NCBI RefSeq assembly: GCF_032854445.1
Contig: NC_088300.1
Coordinates: 28,193,608-28,257,607, forward strand
From: Liolophura sinensis
Taxonomy: Eukaryota; Mollusca; Polyplacophora; Chitonida; Chitonidae
Reading direction: 5' to 3'
DNA: 64,000 nt
The notes below the pieces were generated by a model. The model worked only from the letters and a program-made list of their open reading frames with translations, ran no database searches and was not told the origin of the DNA. The position numbers and the translations under genes were made by a program. Of the stretch, positions 1 to 11,035 are shown piece after piece (within the stretch, counting starts at the first letter, position 1; the number at the start of each line of letters is the position of its first letter).

Positions 1-670
1 ACCTCTGCTTAACACAGCCTGGTATAACAAAACTTACTCAGTATTTTCTGCATCTACCATGCTCAAGTAGCCTAGTCTTTATCTTGAGAAACTTTCCACA
101 GTTAATTTAATGAACTTGGCAGGAAAAGTTATGCAGGAGAGATGCTGTCACCACATGATATGCAGGCATGAAGATTTCAGAATTACTGAGAAACGCTTAT
201 TCCGTTCTGTGTACTTTTGATCTAGGAAATGGTGGGAAACGTTTTTGCCGTTCCCAACAATTGCTCCTTTGGGAACTGATTTACCTGTAACAATTAATTT
301 AATATTAATGGTTTTTCTTCAAATAAATTTTGATGTCTGGTGTTTTGTGAAGATCATTTACTTTTGTAAAGTAAAACTTAACCCCTCAACCTTTATGTTT
401 AAAATGTGCGAACCGTCACTAGGTGATTGAGGTATCTGGAAGAACGGAGGAGGGCAACTTCCACAGCAGCCTTACACCCGAACGGATGTCAGAAAAATAA
501 TTTCATATGAAACAAAATTTTCGGTCAAATACCTTGATTGGCTGATACTTTACCCCTGTCTAGCATGTAATTCTCATTGGCTTGAATGTAGAGGTACACA
601 CATGTATTTGTCCTGCAGGTATGACTAATAACCAACAACTTAATAAACAACAGAATAAATCATTTAATAC
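1..670. other. PDE intron at the window edge; no exon seen
   Basis: I looked on the minus strand for the next GAF-B exon and found no convincing one. The stretch is ordinary AT-rich intron with no recognised repeat. Confidence 0.5.
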
Positions 671-718
671 CTTTTGTGTTTCTTTCTTCACTTCTGCTTC
701 CTCATCTTGAAATTTCAT
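671..718 (-). CDS. candidate 48-nt PDE microexon (residues 307-322)
   Basis: A phase-0 open segment ([16 protein letters not shown]) lies between a TATTTACAG acceptor and an AAG|GTATTA donor. It is the only exon-like stretch to the left of exon 4. The acidic/basic composition would suit the variable loop of GAF-B, but I see no conserved motif, so the call rests on splice sites and phase. Confidence 0.5.
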
Positions 719-3700
719 CTGTAAATACAAATTTAAAGACATACTGCCCTGAATATGTACAAAAAGAATGTCTAAAGCATTACTGTTTAGCTGTTTAATG
801 ATGAGGATGTATTCCTGGATATGCTTCCGCTGATGAGGTATGATTGGACTATGTTTCTTGACAGAGCCAAGCTTAAAAATTAATGAATTAACTGGCCGAT
901 TCAAATTGTCTTTCACAGTTGCAGATGACAGACTTTGGTTGCCAAGTGTAATGGTAAAGATCAACATGATTCTCATTCCCTCTATTTCCATGGCTAATTC
1001 AGCTGTATTTGTTTCTTGCTAGTGTGCCTTCAACTGTGCACCTGCTGCAATTACACAATCTCTTGTAACTATACCAACTTCTTCCTTCTTGACACAGACA
1101 GTGATAAGATTACATCGCTTCACCCTTTGGCGAATAAGACTGCCTTCCAATGAGGTGACCACTTTTACAGCATGTTATTTATTTATTTATTTATTTGATT
1201 GGTGTTTTACACCGTACTCAAGAATATTTCACTTATACGACGGCGGCCAGCATTATGGTGGGAGGAAACCAGGCAGAATCTGGGGGAAACCCACGACCAT
1301 CTGCAGGTTGCTGACAGACCATTCCACTTACGGCAAGAGAGAAAGCCAGCATGAGCTTGACTTGAACTCACAGTGACTGCATTGGTGAGAGGGTCGTTAT
1401 GCTGCGCTAGCGCGCTAACCAACTAAGCCACGGAGGTCCCTTCAGCATGTTATCAATGTCTTCACACATATCATACACAGACACAGACTCTTAATGGGAC
1501 TTTATTGTGTACTTTGTTGATGGTACTAGTGTGAAGCACGACTGAACCGTTACGTCAAAAATGAATTATAAAGTGCAACGTCCACAATGTGGATTTTAGG
1601 CCAATATCTACAATTTTACAAGGTATGCAGTTTCTACTAATACATCACACAGTCTTTTGTGTGAAAACAGTCATGAAGAGCAGGGGTCGGAACATTTGCC
1701 GTCAATAAACTGACATCAAGGTCCTTTTGCCAAGTGATTGACAGGTCCCCAATGTTGTTTTTATCATTTTATCAGGGATCTTGATGTGGTTGTAGAAGAT
1801 TTCCCACTTCTTTCCCATTTGTTGGATAAAGCCATACTGCTGTTGATTTGGGGAGGATTGAAGTAGTTTATCCTCTCCTTCTAGGAAAGTGTGATTTGCC
1901 ACAGGTATATGAAAGCTCTCCTATAATTTTTGGATCACATTATTATGATCGCACTTTAAGTCACTATCATTCAGTTTTATTGCATTCGAATGGGAACCAC
2001 AAATTAAGTGATATATTCACTGTCATTAATTTTTGTTGCAAAGCTTATACTTACATTAAACTTTCACACCTGTGGCTTTGTCTGACATATTTCCATAAGT
2101 TGTTTCCCTTTATTCTTCACATATATTATACATAGACATGGACTTTTAATGGGAAGGTGCCATATTGTTTAATTTAAGGGTGGTATTAGTGTGAAGCATG
2201 ACTGAACGGTCACGTCAAAAATGGATTGTATAGTGCGACGTCAGCAATCTGGATTGTAGCACAATATCTACAATGTTACAAGGTATGCAGTTTGTACTAA
2301 AGTGTCACACAGTCTTTTATGTGATGATCAGCAGGGTTATCTCCGTTTATTCCTACCATTATTCTACAGGCTCTAGTGGAGATTGTTTTCTGTCTAGCTT
2401 AACATGAATTCCAGAGTCAAAAAACAGAAGCAAGTGTTTTAAATAAATGGAGCCGACCTAGATAAACAAATCAAGCAAGGTTATCTCCGTTTATTCGTAC
2501 CATTATTCAACAGGCTCTAGTGAAGATTGTTTTCAGTCTATCTTAACATGAATTCCAGAGTCAAAAAACAGAAGCAAGTGTTTTAAATAAATGGAGCCGG
2601 CATAGATAAACAAATCAAGTTTAATGTTAGTGGCTGTTTTGCATTCAAGCATGTTATCAATAGTCTTTCTTGCTTATTCACCTAAAGAATACATAATCAT
2701 GTTGCTTCACTTAGCCTCATACCTATTTACATTAATTTATAGGTTATGTGACCAGTTCTGATCATTCATTAATGTGTTTAAATTTTTACGTATGTTACAT
2801 CAAATTATATTCTCAGGGTAAATTTGAAAAATGTCCAATAAACAAACCTCTTGCTTTTCATCAGTTAGGAATACAGTACAGCGTTCACATTTGAGTAAGT
2901 CTTGTGCTTCAATCATAATCTTCTGGACCAAATTTTCCAAGTTTGCTTGTTCTTCAAAGATACCTCTTGCCAAAGTCAGTAGCATCTGCAAATCACATAA
3001 ATAAAAAGAATACAAGTAAACATAGAATACATACTGTTACAAACTTTTTACACGTCTCTGTGTGTCGCATTACACTTTAACTCATCAGAATATTGTCAAT
3101 GGGTGTAAAATTAGTTATGAATGAATAATAGAGCCTGTAAGTCCCACCAAAATTCTGAATGCTACCAGATAGTAATCGGATGAGTAACTTGTTCCAGAGT
3201 GATGATTAGTACTCATGATTTAATAGGTCACCATTTATAATGGCCATCAATAAAAGTAAGAAAAAACAAGGGTTCAGGTGAAAACAACATACGCCCCAAC
3301 AAATGCATTCGTTTGAAATGTATAAAACAATACCAGCAGCATTGTGGTGAGTATAACCCCTGAGAGGATTTTCACAGCAAGTGGACACAGGTGTGCACCT
3401 CAAATCCAAACTTTATGCAGAAAACAGCTGGAGTTGTAGCCATGAAAATCAAAGCTATTATAATATATATATATATGGAAAATGGCTATCTGGTCGCCAC
3501 TACAACTTCGAAAATGGGCAAGTGTAAGTCGTGATACATCGTTATCTATTTATTTATGTATACACCAAAATACACAAAATTAAAACTCTATGTGGAAAAC
3601 TGTTGGAGTTATAGCCTGGACACAAAATCATATCTATCTATACAGTACACATAGGGATATGGCAATCTGGTAATGATGACAACTGTGGAAACGCACAAAT

Positions 3701-6700
3701 GTGAGTCGCAACACATCTTCATCTGTGTATGTACATGTATGTATCCACCACAAATTAAAACTCTATGCAGAAAACTGTTGGAGTTATAGCCCAGACACGA
3801 ATACAGACAGACGGACAAAATCGCTGTAACATAATAATAATAAAAATAAAAATGAAGCTTCAATAACTAAAACCTTATGGCTCTTCACAATTAAGAGTGT
3901 CCACTCTGTATAAGTACTGTATACATTACTGCCCAGCATACTGTTTTGGGCACACTGTGTTCACAATTCAGAGCTAATTATGTGAACTTAGGAAAGTCTG
4001 ATCAGGTACAGTGTTACAGGTGTGTGTGTTGAAGATGGGAATGAGGTTACAGCATGACTTCTGTCCTGCTCACCACAATGGAACAAGGTTCCAAGCTTCT
4101 ATTTATGAAGTTTCTCTTGAATATAAAACTACACAATCAAATAAATAAATAAATAAAATGTATGAAGTTTCATTGAATATTGCTCAGTAATTTTGGCAAC
4201 CTATCATTGCAAGTGAAAAGTGATTAACACAAGAAAGTAGGTCAAGGGTAATTTGTGCTCATTGCACTCCACAATCTTCTCCATGACCATGCAATGATTC
4301 CCTGTACAGTGATTCATTTTATCCAGCTAATTATAACAAGTACTTTTGGAGATTACAAGTGATATATAAACCCTTGAACTGAGAAAGAAGGTCAAGGTCA
4401 TTTGCAATGAACATAATCTGATATGTTTTAGCACATACCTCTTGGCAGTCTTAGCAATTCAAACAGCCAGAGTGGCCTGCTGAGAATGTCTATGTCCTAT
4501 ATCACATAGAGCCCTTAATTCTATGTGTATTTCATTGTACTGACGTTTGACACAAATCCGTTCAATTGTAGGTGTGTGCCGAGTTAGACCATGTTTGACA
4601 AGGTATCCTCAATACCATAGACGGAATGAGGTTGAGCACGTTTACTACGATTTTCTCACATCAGGCTAAACCATCAAGAGCGTATAAATTTTTTCAGTCT
4701 TGAAATGCCCTAATCACTTAATTTACATTGACAGTTGCTAAACAGATAGTTAAACAGATAGCAATGATTACATGTAATTTTCAATATGTGTTGCTAAAAG
4801 TAATGTCATTTTATTTTTTTGTCTACTAACCTGATTCCTTTGAAATTCTTGAACAGACATTTCAAACAGCTGTGCATTTGTAATTCCGATTCCACAAAAT
4901 GTCAAGTACTGACTAAACACCTGAGAAAAAAAACAAACCAAAAAGTTTATTACTGCAGTTTTTTCATTTCATTCAACGGGAGACACAAAAGATTCAATAT
5001 GCACTAGAACACATCGTTTTCTTCACAGATACTTGTGACATAATAAAAGAAAGAACAAAAGTTCACAGTTTAGGACCTTTTTGTAATAAGGTCCAGAGGT
5101 ACCAATATGTGATTCGGTGGGAAGGAGTTTTACAAGTTCACCCATAAATATATGCATTGGACAGTCACACCACATGAAGAGAAATCACCTGTTCAGTTTT
5201 TAACAAAAGTGATATTTTTCTTTTTCCATTTCAGTGTCTTTAAAGTGACCTACCTTCATACTAAAGTGCAAGGATGACAGCTTTAAATGCTTCTAATGTT
5301 CTGTACAAAATCTGGTACAGGATAAATTGTTACAAAATTTTAATTCAGCATACTGTACAAAGTTTTTTAATCTATATGCATATGTCTGAAGTAACATAAC
5401 TAAAGTTTCAAATACATTTATCATTTCCAGGGTGTACACAAACCCACGTACTAAATTATACAGATTAGTACATAAAAAAGATTCATCTTGGATTTAGGGG
5501 TAAAAAAAATGCATGAATACAATACCTGTTCATCATTTGTAGTGAATTCATGGTCACCTGTAACCTTGTTGATGATCTGGGCAACACCAATTACCTCTCC
5601 CTCATAATTACATATTGGCATGCTCAAGATACTGTGTGTCCTGTAGCCAGTTTTCTTATCAACATCTTTGTTAAATCTAGGGTCCTGTTGTAGAAAAAGC
5701 AAATAAATTTACATGCAGACAGTATGCCTTTACTAAATTAAACAGATGAATTAAATTTGTTTCTTACTTATATACAGGTGAAAGGATTTGTTAACAGGTG
5801 TTTCCTTCACAGATAATGATATTTCACTTAGTAAGCTATTACTTATTACACTTTGATATTTCACACTCAGATGCCATTACATTGAAAAAGAAACATGTTT
5901 CATGATTTTCCAATCTAAGCTCAGTGAGTTGACGTCATACTACATCTTCAGTTAATTTTTACATCCTACGTCACCACTTAAGCAACGAGACACGACATTT
6001 CAAGTACGTCACGCAGCCTGTCTGTGTAGCCCGTACTGTTATGCAGCTAAAAATATTGCATAATTGTTCAGATAGACAAAGTCATGAAATTGTCAAAATA
6101 TAAATAATAAACGGAATATTGCACAGTGAAAGTTGAATACCATAAATATTTTTCTCGTGAAAGATGGAAGTGATAACCACCTCTTACTCGAAAAATATTT
6201 ATCGCATTCAACCTTCACTGTGCAATATCCTCTGTTTAAACTGTATACACAAAAAGCTCATGATATTATTTGGGGGCTATAGTTGGGAGAAGAGGTAATA
6301 CAAGGGAGGCTACAACGAAAACCATACTCTACTGTAACAAGAATATACAGGTTCTCTTTCTCACACTGTCCATCTACTGAACAACTTTATCCTTATCTGT
6401 ATTTTTTAGTATGTTTTTTAGCTTTCAGCACTATTATCTGTCCTAAAAATAAGAATGACACGCTTTGGCATCCAACTACAAGGATAAGTTATGAATTTCT
6501 GCCTAGTTCCCTCCACCCATAAACTTGACTGCTTCCGTATAAGCCATAAGCTCCAAAAAAAGAAAGACATATAATGTCAACAACCATTTTCTTGAAAGTT
6601 GATCCAGATGAACACAATGTGCTATCTTTTAAAAAAAGGGATATTCTCAGCAACCTTGTGGATTTTCTTGTAAACATCCATAGGCCTACATGTTAGTCCA

Positions 6701-7500
6701 AGTTGCACGTGTGCTATCTTAAAATTCTGACAGTCTGACATCATAACGTAGTTAAAACAGCACACTTAGTCCATCAAGTTGTACTAGGCTGAATGGTTGT
6801 TATTTACAAGGTAAATATTCAAATTATGATAAGTATGAAAAGATTCACCGTCTGCAACATCACAGAGTGAACAAAGTTAACCCATAGATTAAGTAAGTAG
6901 TTAAAAGACAAAATGACTTTCAAATACCAGATAAAAAAACAGACCAAATGATCTAACAAAACAACTTACATCATAAGCTTCTTTGATGTTTACGGTTTCT
7001 TTTGTTTGGGCCACATGTCCAACAATTCCTCTCCCAAAAGGCACTTTTATTTCTGTTCCCTCTGCCACCACTGATTCCTCTAGAGTTGAAGTCCGTGTTA
7101 CATCAAAGAGCTTGGAGACCAAGTAACGATTGTCCTTGGTACCGCGTGACAAGAAGAGACTACCTCTGTCGCACTTCGTGAGTGTGCTTACGTTTTGAAG
7201 AATTTTGTGGCACAGAACATTAACATCTAATTCACTAGCAATGTCTCTGATGAGTTCCATAAACAACTCTTTTTCTTCCATCTGTAGAATATTTGGCCGT
7301 CTAATTGTACGCACTTTTTTAAATCCCTCCACGTAAGTTTTGAATATATTTTTTGTCCTCGCATCTGAAGCGGGCTCTGACGTTGCTGGCTTTGCGCCGC
7401 ATGGTTCCACGCCTTTACCATGTTTGCTCAACCACTCCTTAACAAACTTTGGATTGTTCAAAAGATACTGCTCAACATCTTTCTCTGCGAGTTCCTTCAT
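671..7500 (-). CDS. PDE5/PDE11-type GAF-domain cyclic-nucleotide phosphodiesterase, 5' part (3' part off window)
   Basis: Five coding exons join in phase: 6970-7500, 5526-5684, 4831-4920, 2848-2985 and probably 671-718, giving residues 1-322. Residues 1-30 resemble the short helical N-terminus of the PDE5/6/11 group ([16 protein letters not shown]). GAF-A spans about 90-260 with [25 protein letters not shown] and the NKxnFx3DE signature (NK at 216-217, F224, DE 228-229), typical of cyclic-nucleotide-binding GAF domains. GAF-B begins near 261 ([15 protein letters not shown]). By family knowledge such enzymes hydrolyse cGMP and/or cAMP, with GAF-A as the regulatory site. The catalytic HD domain is not in the window. 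Some motifs are PDE5-like (STLEE, SILSMPI), others PDE11-like (LKCERC), so I give no symbol. The start is the ATG at 7500 with A at -3; an in-frame stop lies upstream near 7570. Confidence 0.88.
1179..1442 (-). mobile_element. SINE family A, full length, with target-site duplication
   Basis: Read on the minus strand it has a tRNA-like head (A box TGGCTTAGTTGGTTAGCGCG, B box GAGTTCAAGTC), a central body, the TGAGTACGGTGTAAAACACCAA module and an (AAAT)n tail. It is flanked by an 11-bp direct repeat, CAGCATGTTAT, at 1168-1178 and 1443-1453. It sits in the last visible PDE intron. Short ORFs over it on both strands are not genes. Confidence 0.93.
1461..2324. repeat. diverged direct duplication of about 205 bp (1461-1664 and 2115-2324)
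   Basis: The two arms align along their length, sharing for example TTAATGGGA, TAGTGTGAAGCA, ACGTCAAAAATG, ACAAGGTATGCAGTTT and CACACAGTCTTTT. I estimate about 80% identity by eye. Both lie in one PDE intron. Confidence 0.8.
2334..2621. repeat. two-copy tandem duplication, 144-bp unit
   Basis: Unit 1 (about 2334-2477) and unit 2 (about 2478-2621) are nearly identical, differing at a handful of positions. Each contains TTATCTCCGTTTATTC and ends in GATAAACAAATCAAG. The high identity points to a recent duplication. Confidence 0.88.
2848..2985 (-). CDS. PDE exon 4 (residues 261-306), start of GAF-B
   Basis: It is 138 nt, phase 0 at both ends. The acceptor is TTTGCAG; the donor GAG|GTTTGT is weaker than the others. 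It encodes [18 protein letters not shown] and [14 protein letters not shown], the first helix and strands of GAF-B. Confidence 0.88.
3400..3850. repeat. diverged tandem repeat, about 174-bp unit, two and a half copies
   Basis: The motif 'AAACTCTATG...GAAAACTGTTGGAGTTATAGCC' recurs at about 3408, 3583 and 3759, with matching flanking text. The third copy is truncated and ends in an AATAATAATAAAAATAAA tract. Confidence 0.75.
4831..4920 (-). CDS. PDE exon 3 (residues 231-260)
   Basis: It is 90 nt, phase 0 at both ends, with an acceptor ending CTCAG and a CAG|GTTAGT donor. It encodes [20 protein letters not shown] and the helix that links GAF-A to GAF-B. The CGIxxxNAQL pattern is conserved in PDE5/6/11. 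Confidence 0.9.
5526..5684 (-). CDS. PDE exon 2 (residues 178-230)
   Basis: It is 159 nt, phase 0 at both ends, between a CTACAACAG acceptor and a CAG|GTATTG donor. It carries the second half of [36 protein letters not shown], then the F and DE of the NKxnFx3DE motif. Confidence 0.92.
5930..6012. promoter_or_regulatory. cluster of CRE-type motifs in PDE intron 1
   Basis: A perfect palindromic cAMP-response element TGACGTCA lies at 5930-5937, followed by TACGTCAC at 5967-5974 and again at 6005-6012. CREB/ATF proteins bind such sites in animals; function here is inferred. Confidence 0.4.
6109..6238. mobile_element. foldback element (MITE-like) in PDE intron 1
   Basis: Arms 6109-6157 and 6190-6238 are inverted copies of each other with a few mismatches; the left arm contains GAATATTGCACAGTGAAAG. 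The spacer is about 32 bp. No target-site duplication was certain. Confidence 0.7.
6970..7500 (-). CDS. PDE exon 1 (residues 1-177)
   Basis: This exon opens at the ATG on 7500 and ends at a GAT|GTAAGT donor in phase 0. It encodes the N-terminal helix, a Ser/Ala/Pro linker (about 30-70) and the first half of [20 protein letters not shown], the CDRGSLFLS strand and [13 protein letters not shown]. The frame stays open for 23 codons upstream to a TTG, but no ATG lies there. Confidence 0.9.
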
Positions 7501-7569
7501 TTTGAAGTGAACAAGCCAAACGTAAGTATCGTCTTGGTATTTAAGCTTACCGACGTATGCACTGAACAA

Positions 7570-8319
7570 CGTTTAATTTAAACTCGAAAACAACTTCTCA
7601 GTTGTGGTGACGCTAAACAGAAATCTATTTGATGTCACTCTTATCTCTTTCTCTCGTGATGACCAATACCTTGTCTTAGCTAGTTCAATGACCTTTTACT
7701 TGACTTCCTCTTCACCGGTTACTATATACTTCAGGATGGTCGATGCACATTGTCGTGGATGCTGACAACTTTCAAAACAAGATATGTTCAGCCATTATAG
7801 AAAAGCGCCATTTCCAACTGTACAAACAGACGCCACGAATTCATGCTATGACGTCATGATGTTCTCCGACCATGTGACGAAATCCCAAAGGGGCGCAATC
7901 CAACCCCGTTCAACTGTAAAGAGAAACAAAATAATCTGTTTTAAAGTACCGGTACTCTTTGTGTCGAAAGCTTTGGCTGTCTTGTTTCTCGTGTAACAAT
8001 GTATAACCTGTTCGCATGGATGGATCTACTGCACAATACTCTTATAGATGAGATATTTTTGAAACTGCACGCGCCAAAGCCAGACGACACAGAACTACCT
8101 CAACAGGGAGAATGTCAAACCATGCATGGTCAGTAGGAGAGAACCAATGGGTTAGGAGTTCAGAATTTTCTTCTCTGCCTCTCTCTTTCTAAACGCTGGG
8201 CTGAGACATCTTTTCCTTTTTGTCCCATCTTTTCCTTTTTTTGCAACTGAAAAATGTTTATTAACAATTAAATGAAACAGGCCCCGTAGTTATATTTATC
8301 AATGAAAACATCAATGAAA

Positions 8320-8350
<31 letters not shown>

Positions 8351-9212
8351 CAATTTATTAACAACGATTGTGTTCCTTAAACGCCTACAGATTGTTGTAG
8401 GACAGTTCCTTGCGTTCAAGGACACAGTTGTGCTCCTCTGATAATAATAATATGACTGGAATCAAATCCCATTCGGAACTTTTTTCATGGAATTTATCTT
8501 AAAATTTAAGTTTTGGATACAATAAATGTATATAGGCATATACCTGTGGAGACAAATCACTGTAACACTGCAACTGTATTCACAACTTAAGCTATACGGA
8601 ACAGTTTTTTTTATTTGATTGTGTAACGCCATGCTCACTGAAGATGGTTTGAAAATGAACCATACTCAACAGAAATTATGTAATGAGTGTATCAAATGAC
8701 CAAGGCCTGGAAAGGACAAAAACGGTAAAGAGAATTCGCACACCGAACAAAAATTAACAGACGTTAACAGAAATATAATGAATCGAAATCAGCACATAAA
8801 GGCAGGATGGGAAGTCACAGGTGTGGCAGGTATTGATTCACAGAAAAACCTATAGAAATCCTCTGAAGGACAAGGTAGACACGTCGGGATCTGTATATAG
8901 GTAGTCACAATGGCAACATTGCACTTTGAGTACATTAACTTCAGTGCTTGGGTGAATAAATTTCCTACAATATGCGCAGGTATCGATCTTAATGATACTG
9001 AAGATCAAAATGACGCCTATAAATAAAAATAAGTCTGGCAGAAGGCACCCCGAAAGCTTATAACTCTACCATGCACTGACAATGTTAAGCATTCATGTCG
9101 TATTCGTAATGATGAAGAATTATCTGAAATATCCATCCAGATGGATCTTGATCTGCACAAAAATGTAATGGGGCGGTGCTTGTACCAAGGCCAAATTGTG
9201 AATAAAGCTTCA
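7570..9212. other. PDE 5' flank; no gene recognised
   Basis: The first few hundred bases presumably hold the PDE 5'UTR and promoter; no TATA box or initiator can be fixed. An (AAAT)n microsatellite lies at about 8316-8350. No coding-like stretch is visible to 9.2 kb. Confidence 0.5.
7849..7856. promoter_or_regulatory. perfect CRE palindrome upstream of the PDE start
   Basis: TGACGTCA lies about 350 bp upstream of the proposed PDE ATG, where a promoter would be expected. The transcription start is unknown. Confidence 0.4.
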
Positions 9213-9222
9213 TCAAAATCCG

Positions 9223-9852
9223 CGCTTGGCGTTCAGCATGAAGGGGATAGTGTAACAACTGGTTGACCCGTATCAGTATAATGGCTCGGGCGGGGCAGCT
9301 TACTTGCCTTCGGTAAGCCGTCTCAGTGAAGCAGCACTAGATAAAGGAGCGGTAGAAATCCGTCCTGTTACAAGGAGTGAGTGAGTGAGTGCTTGGGGTT
9401 TAACGTCGTACTCAACAATTTTTCGGTCATATGACGACGAAGGAATCCTTAGGGTGCATGTACGTGTAATGTGCCTCCTTGTTGCAGGACGGATTTCCAC
9501 CGCTCTTTTATCTAGTGCTGCTTCACTGAGACCACTTACCGAAGGCAAGTAAGTTGTCCCGCCCGAGCCATTATACTGATACGGGTCAACCAGTGGTTGC
9601 ACTATCCCCTTCATGCTGAACGCCAAGCGAGGAAGTTACAACTTCCTCTTTTAAAGTCTTAGGTGTGACTCGATCAAGGATTGATCCTGGATCTACCGGT
9701 CCCGAAGCAGACGCTCTACCAACTGTGCTATCCGGGCCGGTCCTCCTGTTACAAGGAGGCACATTACACGTACATGCACCCTAAGGTTTCCTTCGTCGTC
9801 ATATGACTGAAAAATTGTTGAGTACGACGTTAAACCCCAAGCACTCACTCAC
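9223..9852 (+). mobile_element. SINE family B, 5'-truncated outer copy, interrupted by another SINE
   Basis: The outer element reads 9223-9363 and resumes at 9759-9852, ending in the TTGAGTACGACGTTAAACCC module and a CACTCACTCACTC tail. It is bounded by a 10-bp direct repeat TCAAAATCCG at 9213-9222 and 9853-9862. It lacks the tRNA head. The interruption is the antiparallel copy listed separately. Confidence 0.9.
9378..9744 (-). mobile_element. SINE family B, full length, nested inside a sister copy
   Basis: Read on the minus strand, the tRNA-like head is at about 9664-9742 (A box TAGCACAGTTGGTAGAGCG, B-box-like GATCAATCC). It continues through the body to the shared 3' module and a (CACT)n tail at 9378. 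It is flanked by the direct repeat CCTGTTACAAGGAG at 9364-9377 and 9745-9758. Confidence 0.92.
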
Positions 9853-10605
9853 TCAAAATCCGTGCATAGGGTTTCCGTCAACTTGCTGACAGATATTTGA
9901 CAATGATGAATTGTTTCAGCATCTCCTGAATCCGAATAAAAATTTGGGTCACCAAGCCCGGGGTCTAGAATTGAACCAGATTTCATCCAAATCCTTCCAC
10001 ATAACTTTTCTTCGTAAAGTTGCCGAAAAAACACAGACATATATAGGATCTACAAGTAAACGTCGGCAAACACATATCCTCCTGTGGCGAAGTTTAGCAA
10101 AGGAGAAGATTGAACAATGAAGAAGAATTGTAGTTGTCAAAAACAGACATTCGTATATACCAAAATGGACGTTCCAGGTCAGTGATTGCAACACCAATTT
10201 CCAAAACAACGTTTAACGAAAATCATCAAGGAACTAAGAAAATATGTTAAGTACTGAAATTAAAACAGATTCATGCAAAGACAAGTATGCAGTGAACAGT
10301 TTTCAGTGGTGAAGGAAAGACGCAAGAAATGCAAATGTATTAAATCAGAATTTAAATCCTGTGCCATGCTAGTATGTCTGTTTTCGATAATAATATAATG
10401 TATCTCCGTTGCATTATGATTGTAACTGTTCATATATCCAACGTAGCGATATAATTCAATACGATGAATTACTGCCCCTGGCCCCGAATTCGTGCGTGTA
10501 CATGTGTATGAATGCCTAGGGTTTTACACCGACCCGTTTCCTTGCTCTAACCTCTGAGCGCTAAGCAAGGTAACAATCAGTAACATGTTTAAAGTCTTTG
10601 GTATG

Positions 10606-10850
10606 GCCTATCATCGTACTCGTCAGTTTTTCAGTCATATGAGTATTAAGAGTGCATGTAGTGTGCCTCCTTGTTGCAGGACGGACTTCTCCCGCTCTTT
10701 TGTCTAGTGCTGCTTCACTGAAACGACTTATCAAAGGCAAGTAAGCCGCCCTACCCGAGCCATTATACTGATATGGGTCAATCAGTCGTTATACTATATA
10801 TCCTTAATGCTGAATGCTAAGCAAGGAAGCCAACTCTTCCTCTTATAGAT
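10606..10850 (-). mobile_element. SINE family B, diverged fragment
   Basis: It matches the body of the nested SINE on the same strand (TGCCTCCTTGTTGCAGGACG, CTAGTGCTGCTTCACTGA, GAGCCATTATACTGAT). The module at its left end is degraded and the tRNA head is missing. A further tail-like scrap lies at about 10510-10545. Confidence 0.85.
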
Positions 10851-10874
10851 CCGACTTTGAAGTGGAAACTATCA

Positions 10875-11035
10875 CCATCAGGCCACCCATGTGGTCTGTA
10901 AAAGCTCATGCAGGCTTTCTCTCTGCATGTACGTGGAGAGATGCTTGTGTGTCCTCCAATGGCAATGCTGTCAGCCGTCGTGTAGGTGACGTATTATTGA
11001 GTACGGCGTAAAGCACCAATGAAACAAATAAATGA
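10875..11035 (+). mobile_element. SINE family A, degraded copy
   Basis: It retains AAGCTCATGCAGGCTTTCTC, GCCGTCGTGTAGGTGA, TTGAGTACGGCGTAAAGCACC and an AAATAAATGAAA tail. The tRNA head and most of the body are lost. Confidence 0.75.

Noticed and set aside
1089-1422. 95- and 71-codon ORFs on opposite strands
   Set aside because: They overlap the SINE at 1179-1442; similar peptides arise from every family A copy.
9300-9626. 108-codon minus-strand ORF
   Set aside because: It lies across the nested SINE junction, with no conserved domain.
9664-9742. tRNA gene
   Set aside because: A and B boxes are present but the cloverleaf is poor, and the sequence runs on into the SINE body with target duplications.
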